Source: Sipunculus nudus
Taxonomy: Eukaryota > Annelida > Sipuncula > Golfingiida > Sipunculidae
Direction of reading: 5' to 3'
Length of the DNA: 64,000 nt
Assembly: GCA_026874595.1 (NCBI GenBank)
Contig: CM049316.1
Location: 75,563,676-75,627,675, forward strand
The notes under the pieces were generated by a model. The model saw only the letters and a program-made list of their open reading frames with translations, was not told the origin of the DNA and searched no databases. Numbering within the stretch: the stretch's first letter is position 1; the number at the start of each line of letters is the position of its first letter. Both the position numbers and the translations under genes were made by a program. This document shows positions 47,901 to 54,023 of the stretch, one piece after another.

Positions 47901-50054
47901 CTAATGTTTTTTTTTATCGTATAAACATTATAGTTTGTACCACTTAGGTAACATTGTGCCAAATATACTTATCACACTTCATGGTATAACAAACTAAAAT
48001 GGTTAATATTGTTAGCATATTGATATTATTATTGATATTAACATTATTCAGCAAAGCATCAGTACTTATCATGCTGAGGATAATATTCATATAAAATGCT
48101 GATAAAAACAAATAAATTAATTACAATAATAATAATAATAATTTATTATATCACGATCACCCTGCTTTAATGACCATTACGGTGAGACGATCACCCCACT
48201 ATGACGACCATTACCGTAAAAAGGTCACCTGGCCTTTTTGACCATTACAGTACCATGATCACTCCGCTTTTTTGACAATTAGTGTAATAGGATCATCCCG
48301 CCTTTCTGACCGTTACGGAAACACGATCACCCCGCTTTTATAACCATTACGGAAACTCGATCAGCCTGCTTTTATGATCATCACGGTAACACGATCATCC
48401 CGCTTTTATGACCATCGTGGTCAAACGATCAACCCCACTTTTATGATCATAACGGTAATATGATCACCCCGCTTTAATGACCATTACGGTAACTTGTCAC
48501 CCCGCTTTTATGATAATTATGGTAACACTATCACTCCGACTTTCTGACAATAACGATAACAGGATAACCCCGTTTTACCATCACGGTAATACGAAAGTCC
48601 GCTACGACGTCCATTCTGGCAACACGATCACCTAGCTTATATGATCATCACGGTAACATGATCCAATGACACCATCACCCCGCTTTTACGACCATAACGG
48701 TAACACTGTCAGCCCTCACCTTTTATAAGCAGTATTATAACATGATCATCCCGCTTTTATGACCATCATGGTAAAATGGTCAGCCCGCCTTTATGACCAT
48801 AAAGGTTACACGATCACCCCGTTTTTATTGCCATAACGGTAACATGATCACCCGCTTTAATGACCATCACGGTAACACGACCATCCCGCTATGACGACCA
48901 TTACGGTAAAACGATCACCCGTCTTTATGATCATAACGGTTACATGATCACCCCGCCTTTATGACCATCACGGTAAAACTTCTACCCCGCTATGATGGAA
49001 ATGACGGTAACACCATCACCATGCTTTTATGACGATTACAGTTACATGATCACCCCGCTCTTACGATCATCAGGATTATATGTACATTCATCTATCTTTG
49101 TTTATCTATTTAATTCCGTCTGGATATTTTCATAAATATTATTTATAGATTAATTGGAAAACGGGAGGTACGCCGATGCAGGCGAGGTGAACGTCATATT
49201 TTTAAACGCCGCCACAGAATTAGCAAACACACATAATGTTAAGGATAAGAACCTCACCTGAAGGTGCACTCTCTTCTGGGAAGAATTAGTTGAACAAATG
49301 TATGCAATGATCAAATTTGATCAATTCCTGTACTTTTACTAAATTTCTCATAAGATTAAGTTTAGATATACATTTTAATGTAAAGTTTTTAGCTACTTCA
49401 AACCTGTAACGAAAAGGAGTTCTGACGTGATAAAGGGTACCTTTGGCGAATTTCTATGTACAAAAAAGTTGTTTTTTCGCAAAATGTTAGAGGTTAAGGG
49501 TCCTTTTTTTTATAGCTATTAATGTTACAATTTATTTGTTTGGTTTTTCTGCTCAACGGAGTATCTAGCTTAAAAGTGAATCTTCATACCTTTCGAATAA
49601 GCCCTTACACATATTGCTTACCTGCAGGTTGACACAGAATTATTTGCTTTATGGTGTCCATGTTGGTTAAACTAAAATTCTGATTTTTCCTAACAGGCTC
49701 CCTTTGTCGATGGATATAAATTCTTTTGAAAGAGAAGATCCTGAGCAGACCCCATGAAATAAACATCCTAAGACTTATAGATTATGAAAATCACCTTGCA
49801 ATTTGTAGTACTTCATGGAAAATTCATCTTAAATAGGCCTCCGTGGCTCCTGAACTAATAAGGATAATTAATAATGAATTAATATAATTATAGTTTGCCA
49901 ATGTTTATTTTCTAGGTCACGGAACAATCGAGATATTCTCCAGAACGCCAGCTCGTACTTTCTTCACCGCTTCCCGTCCCTGTTAATGGTGGCTTACAGC
50001 GTGTTACGAGAGGTCAAGGTCACTCGACATGGCGCCCTTGCAGCGTACTTCTAA
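24142..50054 (+). CDS. RNase L-like ankyrin-pseudokinase-KEN protein (17 exons, ~1673 aa)
   Basis: Joined exons: 24142-24351, 26127-26228, 26563-26661, 29514-29618, 31982-32080, 34462-34560, 35121-35219, 36356-39447, 39981-40134, 40545-40736, 41139-41214, 41793-41875, 43948-44141, 44586-44669, 47300-47363, 47765-47895, 49916-50054. Every junction is GT-AG and phase-consistent, and the sum is 5022 nt with one terminal stop. Domains: residues 1-70 N-terminal; 71-271 six ankyrin repeats; 272-about 480 helical; to about 1290 disordered with a basic stretch; about 1290-1535 IRE1/RNase L-type kinase fold; 1536-1673 KEN domain. RNase L has the same order but is about 740 residues and lacks the central insert. 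In that family, ligand binding to ankyrin repeats dimerises the kinase and KEN parts to cut RNA. Here HGN replaces HRD and the KEN catalytic residues look altered, so activity is uncertain. Alternative reading: an IRE1-family offshoot that acquired ankyrin repeats independently. Confidence 0.88.
24352..26126 (+). other. Intron 1, no further exon seen
   Basis: AT-rich. Near 24690-24725 there are three ACGTCA half-sites. No extra phase-0 ankyrin exon was recognised, but a short one could be missed. Confidence 0.5.
26127..26228 (+). CDS. RNase L-like gene, exon 2 (ankyrin repeat 1)
   Basis: Thirty-four codons, phase 0 on both sides (ttccag|ttg ... cag|gtaatg). Reads as an ankyrin repeat: VVLAAMGHVAGVEKCLAAG, then ADVNA, matching the LAA-GH-VVK-LL-GADVN pattern. 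Confidence 0.85.
26563..26661 (+). CDS. RNase L-like gene, exon 3 (ankyrin repeat 2)
   Basis: Thirty-three codons, phase 0 on both sides (gtcag|gag ... gcg|gtaagg). Contains TSLMLATKGCHVDIMKKLIE and AGAELS, a canonical repeat. Confidence 0.88.
26708..27038. mobile_element. Harbinger-like MITE copy, inverted relative to 12613-12947
   Basis: Left end aaaggtatggttctcaggca and right end gactgagaaccaaacctta are the diverged terminal repeats of the 12.6-kb MITE. The interior ttttaaacccccgcatcaaa is the complement of the corresponding interior there. Confidence 0.75.
28229..28525. mobile_element. Harbinger-like MITE copy, GGCC ends
   Basis: Begins ggccaaaaaaaataaaagga and ends caaacattttgtttaggcc, with interior ccccccgcatcaaaagtttt. 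It is more diverged than the 12.6-kb copy. The flanks are tta and tca, an imperfect target duplication. Confidence 0.75.
28821..28916. repeat. Inverted repeat (foldback), arms of about 21 bp
   Basis: The left arm ttccatgatcgtgtttccgc (28821 on) and right arm cgcggaaacgcgatcatgga (28896-28916) pair with one mismatch. A related right arm occurs near 56130. Confidence 0.7.
29514..29618 (+). CDS. RNase L-like gene, exon 4 (ankyrin repeat 3)
   Basis: Thirty-five codons, phase 0 on both sides (accag|tgt ... aag|gtaggt). Contains NAFMVAIATGNAEPVNLLW followed by a divergent finger FDINHANK. It is two residues longer than the neighbouring repeats. Confidence 0.85.
30595..31720 (-). mobile_element. 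LINE reverse-transcriptase remnant, antisense in intron 4
   Basis: On the minus strand, 31699-31361 and 31485-31174 read as consecutive pieces of an endonuclease-type LINE reverse transcriptase in different frames. VRELLFADNAVVTTHSAENV corresponds to the FADD catalytic region, with Asn in place of the second Asp. It is followed by SLKKTQVMGQ, FVYLGSMV, ELNRRIGSAATTMSRLTKRV and CRACVGSTLLKGSEAC. Further C-terminal parts continue to about 30600. It is frameshifted and catalytically altered, so a dead copy. Confidence 0.85.
31982..32080 (+). CDS. RNase L-like gene, exon 5 (ankyrin repeat 4)
   Basis: Thirty-three codons, phase 0 on both sides (ctgtag|aaa ... aca|gtaagt). KGYSALLMAAERMWETCVHL and LLSGGAIM match the ankyrin helix-turn-helix pattern. 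Confidence 0.88.
32081..34461 (+). other. Intron 5, no gene seen apart from repeats
   Basis: 32.1-33.2 kb contains several short open frames on both strands without recognisable domains; it may be old transposon DNA. A diverged tandem duplication follows at 33.24-33.97 kb. Confidence 0.5.
33240..33970 (+). repeat. Diverged tandem duplication, ~345-bp unit
   Basis: The first unit (about 33280-33610) and second (about 33615-33960) share attatagaaacattcatctt, atccatctgctagaggtcgt, tgtatttcaaggaaac and atttcacatg in the same order, with roughly 85-90 percent agreement by eye. Confidence 0.8.
34462..34560 (+). CDS. RNase L-like gene, exon 6 (ankyrin repeat 5)
   Basis: Thirty-three codons, phase 0 on both sides (cacag|gat ... 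gag|gtgaga). DGTTALMIAARKGDKKTVQR plus LVLEGAEI is the most canonical repeat of the protein. Confidence 0.9.
35121..35219 (+). CDS. RNase L-like gene, exon 7 (ankyrin repeat 6)
   Basis: Thirty-three codons, phase 0 on both sides. NYSTAICLSVKHRKKEITKF plus LLDALTK is a degenerate repeat. Two donors lie in tandem (tat|gtaagg|gtaagg). The first gives the usual 33-codon module; the second would add Val-Arg. Confidence 0.85.
35220..36355 (+). other. Intron 7, nothing notable
   Basis: About 1.1 kb of unremarkable sequence before a pyrimidine-rich acceptor (ctttatatttgtag). Confidence 0.6.
36356..39447 (+). CDS. RNase L-like gene, exon 8 (giant central exon, ~1030 residues)
   Basis: A 3092-nt exon, phase 0 in and phase 2 out (aatag|gtatta). 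Residues 272 to about 470 look all-helical (FLEETLYPVFRQLSRRADYR, DHALRGIMEFFHMDL, NSHEMAATAFMLLLPL), loosely ARM/HEAT-like, but I cannot name the family. Then comes a strongly basic helix with KARREKKRAKRRQKRHQ, usable as a nuclear localisation signal. About 780 residues of low-complexity Ser/Glu/Lys-rich sequence follow, with many SP/TP sites (QRSPEFATLTPDTPEQ, YPSPKG, ISPDNA, LSPRDRSPR) and an acidic KE/NE block near 38190-38310. The last residues (IYIPRDSTDYVIGN) begin the kinase domain. RNase L has only a short linker in this place. The uninterrupted length in frame supports coding. Confidence 0.9.
39981..40134 (+). CDS. RNase L-like gene, exon 9 (kinase N-lobe)
   Basis: Phase 2 in (ag+t = Ser), phase 0 out (ctt|gtaagt). 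Residues 1302-1353 hold a degraded glycine loop (SERGSSTVLGV), the VAVK lysine at 1322 and NIIRLL at the end of the helix C/beta-4 region. The helix-C glutamate of active kinases is not apparent (KRQQLL). Confidence 0.92.
40545..40736 (+). CDS. RNase L-like gene, exon 10 (hinge to catalytic-loop start)
   Basis: Sixty-four codons, phase 0 on both sides (tatag|ggg ... aag|gtaatg). Contains the hinge YVVMELCEYSLADYV, the helix LLKGLQHMHE and IVHGNLK, where HGN (residues 1413-1415) stands in place of the HRD of active kinases. Loss of that Asp is also the state of a pseudokinase catalytic loop. Confidence 0.95.
41139..41214 (+). CDS. RNase L-like gene, exon 11 (catalytic loop end, DFG)
   Basis: Phase 0 in, phase 1 out (acag|gtagca). 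PKNVLIGSLGTVRLTDFGKV keeps the metal-binding Asn (1420) and an intact DFG (1433-1435), so nucleotide binding may persist although phosphotransfer is unlikely. Confidence 0.95.
41793..41875 (+). CDS. RNase L-like gene, exon 12 (activation segment)
   Basis: Phase 1 in, phase 0 out (att|gtaaga). GRWEPAQ replaces the GTxGWIAPE segment of IRE1, and SYRADLI leads into helix F. A compound (TA)n-(TG)n repeat starts about 35 bp after the donor. Confidence 0.8.
41876..43947 (+). other. Intron 12, carries microsatellite and Penelope-like remnant
   Basis: (TA)n at about 41909-41951 is followed by (TG)n to 41988. The Penelope-like remnant lies antisense at about 42.1-43.5 kb and a 22-G run is at 43060-43081. 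Confidence 0.85.
42120..43475 (-). mobile_element. Penelope-like retroelement remnant (RT C-terminus plus GIY-YIG)
   Basis: Read on the minus strand from 43475 downward, the fragments follow the order of Penelope-like proteins. FDVTIGSYDGTEVCNLVGLY comes first, then the YRDD catalytic motif in VDLYRDDRLAVLKSVSGQEA. Next come GKFSPYRKPNPCFINTKSDH followed by PPAIIRNIPAAINKRLS, then NCRAKSYSPLNGKCPASSFL and YKADVHGNGEVNT. A frameshift near 42470 leads to the GIY-YIG endonuclease piece with IGMTGVSFQQRFYNHKKSFK. Poly-G, stops and frameshifts show it is inactive. Confidence 0.9.
43948..44141 (+). CDS. RNase L-like gene, exon 13 (kinase C-lobe)
   Basis: Phase 0 in (aactag|act), phase 2 out (tcag|gtacag). 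TAGMLAYYTLTGGEHPYG corresponds to helix F and the SxGCVFYY-GxHPFG stretch of IRE1. LPCVRPISKEADDLIQRMLG is the helix before the KEN junction. Confidence 0.95.
44586..44669 (+). CDS. RNase L-like gene, exon 14 (KEN start)
   Basis: Phase 2 in, phase 2 out (gagag|gtgagg). RHPLFWKEDKCFRFLLVVAN is the signature junction of IRE1/RNase L (HPFFW...F...V), marking residues 1535-1562 as the start of the KEN domain. Confidence 0.95.
44801..45211 (-). mobile_element. tRNA-derived SINE-like copy
   Basis: On the minus strand it starts ccggattctgtgacttgggg with an A-box-like head, followed by a B-box-like gaagttcaaatctc. It contains ctcggtgttatgacccagca and ends in a T-rich plus-strand stretch (poly-A on its own strand). 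Same family as 54935-55367. Confidence 0.75.
45216..46500 (-). repeat. Decayed, inverted copy of the 341-bp tandem family
   Basis: Repeated ggaaacctgaaattaggtca (near 45340, 45485, 45645, 45967 and 46122) is the complement of tgacctaatttcaggtttcc in the 16.4 and 62-63 kb arrays. Units have diverged strongly. Confidence 0.75.
46620..46960. repeat. Interspersed repeat shared with intron 3
   Basis: Matches 27850-28160 in the same orientation: aaaataatc, caacaaggacatct, ttttacaactagtgac-type blocks in the same order. Family unknown to me. Confidence 0.6.
47300..47363 (+). CDS. RNase L-like gene, exon 15 (KEN)
   Basis: Phase 2 in (ttcag|g), phase 0 out (tgg|gtatgt). Encodes RKTEITESLDEAGKHCTDVQ then SW; the Trp matches the conserved W that follows the first KEN helices in IRE1. 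Confidence 0.85.
47765..47895 (+). CDS. RNase L-like gene, exon 16 (KEN catalytic-helix region)
   Basis: Phase 0 in (ttcag|acc), phase 2 out (ct|gtaagc). TSSLILFIDTAAKLRPVL occupies the position of the IRE1 helix that carries the catalytic Arg, Asn, Lys and His. In an ungapped alignment from memory, these correspond to Ala1621, Ala1622, Lys1623 and Pro1626, so the Arg and His are not retained. Confidence 0.88.
47896..49915 (+). other. Intron 16, contains the ~34-bp minisatellite
   Basis: A direct repeat of the sequence before exon 16 comes first (48005-48124), then the minisatellite (48140-49075), then unremarkable DNA to the acceptor ttattttctag. Confidence 0.8.
48140..49075 (+). repeat. 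~34-bp minisatellite, about 27 diverged units
   Basis: The unit approximates ccattacggtaacacgatca plus ccccgcttttatga, recurring every 33-36 bp for about 935 bp with many substitutions. Confidence 0.9.
49916..50054 (+). CDS. RNase L-like gene, exon 17 (KEN end and stop)
   Basis: Phase 2 in (ct+g = Leu). Encodes NNRDILQNASSYFLHRFPSL then LMVAYSVLRE, matching the YF--RFP-LL---Y signature that closes the KEN domain. It ends AAYF and TAA at 50052-50054. Confidence 0.95.
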
Positions 50055-50096
50055 GCCACACCCTAAAGTAAACTTTGGTACAGAGTATAGTATATG

Positions 50097-50102
50097 AATA
50101 AA
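50097..50102 (+). terminator. Polyadenylation signal AATAAA
   Basis: AATAAA lies 43 bp after the stop codon, which would give a very short 3' UTR. Confidence 0.7.
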
Positions 50103-50224
50103 ATGCTATCCAATCACCCGTGCATTTTTTTTATTTTTACTGGTAGACCCATGGTCACATAGTGGTGCTATATGTAAAACGAGGAAAAGGGTCATCTTTA
50201 GCAAAATAGACAGAACTTGGAAGA

Positions 50225-51700
50225 ATCTATATTGGTAATTATTGTATCCGACAAAAACAGAGTTTTGCGGATACCATGTTTTCAGTTGCACGCCGCCGCC
50301 GCCGCCGCCGCCGCCGCATAGGTTTCCGGAGAACTCCTCCATAACCACTGGGCAGAATTTTTTATAATTCGGAATTATGATCGGGTCACATGTGAACTGC
50401 TGCGCCCTCATTTTTTGTTGACATCTGACCTTTCCTCTCTGCCCAGCGTCCATTTGTGCGTCTGTTTCCACACATAAACCCAGATATATCGGTAACAGTT
50501 TGAGCGAAAAATGTTTTGCACAAATGTAGCGCTTGGATAGCTTTATAACATACTAAAAAATGGTGGCGCCACCTGCAACCATTTTTGCACAGCGTCCATC
50601 TGTTCGTCTGCCTTGGGTTAAAATCACTCATATTTCTGCAGTGGTTTGACTAATTAACCTGAAATTCGGCATGCGTATACATCCTGGATAGCTTTTTTGA
50701 ATTTGTGACAGGTGGCGCCACCGTCATTCACGTTCACGCTGCAGACATCCATGCTTATATCTCCGGACTGGTTTGACGTATCTTCCTGAAAATTTGCATG
50801 TGTTAAGATCTCACATAGCTCTTTATCATACAAGAAACTGGTGGCGCCAGCTACAACCACTTTTGCACAGCGTCCATCGGTTTGTTTGCCTTGGGTTAAA
50901 ATCGCTGGTATCTCTGCAGTGGTTTGACTAGTTCACCTGAAATTCGGCATGCGTATACATCTTGGATAGCTTTTTTTTATTTTATGACAGGTGGCGCCAC
51001 CTACCTTCACTTTAACGCTGCAGACATCCATGCTAATATCTCCGGACTGGTTCGATGCATCTTCCTGAAGTTTTGAATGTGTTTGGATCTCTCAAAGCTG
51101 AATATCATACATAAAACTGGTGGCGCCAGCTCCAACCATTTTTGCACAGTGTCCATCTGTTTGTTTGATTTGGGTTCAAAACACTCATATCTCGGCAATG
51201 GTTTGATTATTCACCTGAAATTTGGCATGCGTATACATCCTGGATATCTTTTTTTTTATTTTATGACAGGTGGCGCCACCTACATTACGTTCATGCTGCA
51301 GATATCCATGCTAATATCTACGGACTGGTTTGGCGCATCTTCCTGAAAATTTGCTTGTGTTAAGATCTCACATAGCTCTTTATCATACAAGAAACTGGTG
51401 GCGCCAACCATTTTTGCACAGCGTCTATCTGTTTGTCTGCTGTGGGAAAAAAATCACTCATATCTCGGCAGTGGTTTGACTTTTCCACCTGAAATTTTGC
51501 ATTTGTATACATCTTGGATAGTTTCTCATTCAAATATCAAGTGGCGTCACCTGCTATCATGTTTACGTGGTAGACATCCACGCTAATATGAAACACATCT
51601 AACTCTATTTCTCCTTGCCACTCAATCCATGCCTAACTTCACCCGTCCTACTATGATTTTGGCGGATACACGTAGTAGCTTGTCGACTTCCCATATTCTG
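50225..51700 (-). repeat. Inverted GGTGGCGCCACC tandem element
   Basis: Starts with the complement of the terminal module (ttgtatccgacaaaaacaga) and a (GCC)n tract at about 50291-50317. About seven units with tggtggcgccacctgcaacc-type cores follow, at roughly 50570, 50711, 50843, 50990, 51119, 51271 and 51397. It ends with cggatacacgtagtagcttg and tcgacttcccatattctgg, the complement of the start of the 20845-22167 element. Confidence 0.85.
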
Positions 51701-53617
51701 GTTTAATCATCAGCATCAATTTCTAAGATTTAATTTTAATCCTAAATATACGCGGCATTTTTCATAACCTAAATGTCTTCTGAACAAGGTATCCTTTAGT
51801 TCAATCGGAAAGCTCAAGGACAGACACAGAAGTGGGTGAAATTAACCCCTTTACTATGAGAAATCAGCTTTCTTTCTTTTTATAATCCTTATTTTAAAGG
51901 CTACACTTTCAAGGGTTAAACTTTTCTGGAGTCTTGGACTGTTTTTATCTATTCATCTTTTGGTGTAAACGGTTAACCCCTTCCGTTATAAAAACCTGGA
52001 CCCGCCCCTGAAATCACGGAGACATTAGACGGTAACAATATGAGCAACCCTCAACAAATTGAAAAAAAAGTTTGATTTTATATACTGTATGACCAGCTTA
52101 ATAATATATCAACAGTTAACCGAATTCGGTCGAACGGAAATATTATCACCACATTTTGACGCCATCCTTAATATGCTAGGCACATGACCACACAGCGATG
52201 CTTCATTTGGTTTCAATGTATTACATACCAAAAAATGTAATAGGAGATACCAAAAAATCATAACACTACGATAAAACAATTATTTTATGGCCACTTTTAG
52301 GCACTTTACAGCCATTTTGGACGCCATCTTGGTTTTGCCAGTATAATGACTATGTAGATATAATTTTATTGTATACCTGGATCCTAAAACACTAGAAGTA
52401 ACCAAAATTACAGCTCTATCATGAAAAGTAAATGATTTATGGCCATTTTAGGTTCTCAGTGGCTTTCATGGACGCCATTTTGAAAATTACAACTCTCCGG
52501 AAGTCCAATATGATTTATTGTTAAGCGGATCGTTATGTACAGAAAATCGCCATAAAACAATTTCTTGAAATTTGTAGGGGGCTGAACTATATTTTCCATA
52601 TTTTGACCGGTCCATATGTGTCATCCCTAACTTGGTGTTGTCTCCGTAAAAGTACATCACACACTTCTGAAGACCAACATGCAAACACACGAACACCTTG
52701 TTTTCTGACCATTAATAGATTTATTCCAGGACGTAAGAGTGTTACAATTTTAAGATTTATTTCGATAGACTTTTTGCCCACTACCTATATACTAGAACTT
52801 ATAATGAATATAATGTTAACGAATTACCGAGTCGCCCCGTTCAATTTTGAAACGCCAAACAAAAATGGCGTAAGAGCTCTCATTCAGGTCTACAGATACC
52901 TTAAATATAAAAAAAAATAATCAGTTGAAAGTATTAACTGAGATCTAAAATTTTAATCCTTAAAAAAATTTCCAAAACATAAATCTGATGTCTTAAAATG
53001 TCTGCAAGTGTACATAATATATACAATCTACCTTAAATTACACAACTGAGGTAAAACAATAATATCCATTTTAAATGAGATAATTAAAAAATATTAACAA
53101 TAATATCCAATTGAAATAAGATCATTTAAAATTATTAAAAATAATGTCCAGTTGAAACAAGTTCATTAAAAAGTATTAACAATAATAATCAATGGAAATG
53201 AGATCATTTAAAATATATTAACAGACAATAATTAACAAATTTAAGGTGTTAAAATATTGATAAAAGTATTAATTTGAAAATCCTTAAAATAACTCCTAAC
53301 CTAAAACGTGACCATGAGACGGAAACCTGGACAAACCAGGTAAAACCCTCATGCAAAACATATTGACATAAGAGCATGGGTTAAGGTGAAATAGCTAAAA
53401 TATGTACCCAAGTACACCAGAAAGCAAAGACTTAATAATACAATGCCAAAACACAAGATACGAAAACAGGTGAAACAAGTACACTTTAAATGGCATCTGA
53501 TTCACTGAAGGTAATGGACAAACTTGTAAGTGGTTAATGATTCCTGTGTAAACAGTACTGTCTGCGAAAGAAGACACTGGTATTTCTCTGCGCATGTGTG
53601 TCATGCAGTTCCGGTTA
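51701..53617. other. Intergenic stretch between the convergent genes
   Basis: Contains diverged repeats with ggccattttaggttctcagt and gacgccattttg words (about 52130-52480). Four AT-rich units of about 52 bp occupy 53055-53230 (caataatatccaattgaaat type). No exon is supported. Confidence 0.6.
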
Positions 53618-53674
53618 TTAGTCGAAACCTGGAGCCGGGGCCACGCGTAAGAAGGAAGTCTGCTTCTTTCGTGT
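53618..53674 (-). CDS. ZP gene, last exon (cytoplasmic tail and stop)
   Basis: A strong acceptor (tttattcctttgcag) in phase 0 gives TRKKQTSFLRVAPAPGFD then TAA. The Lys/Arg-rich start directly after the membrane helix fits a stop-transfer tail. A tail this short cannot be proven without transcript data. Confidence 0.7.
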   Translation of the reverse strand, partial: TRKKQTSFLRVAPAPGFD

Positions 53675-53982
53675 CTGCAAAGGAATAAATAGTTCTAATA
53701 AATCAAATGTATTAATTAAAAATCAAATTTGTCTTACTTGATATTATCATAACAGAATGATAAAATATGAAAATATTCAGACTTTAAGTGGCTATGTTAT
53801 CCATGACAACATTAAATGCACGTGGGTGTATAAGTGATAGACCAACACTTCAGTAATATAAGGGTTCATTTTACAGCCATTTTCATACCAAACCAAATCT
53901 TGATAAAATCACCACAATGGAAATTTTGAAAGAAAAATATAAAATTGAATACGATTATAAACTACGCGATCATGAAGTAAGT

Positions 53983-54023
<41 letters not shown>

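Noticed and set aside
48140-49075. CRISPR-like regularly spaced repeat
   Set aside because: Units are contiguous and degenerate without unique spacers, in an intron of a eukaryotic gene; a minisatellite.
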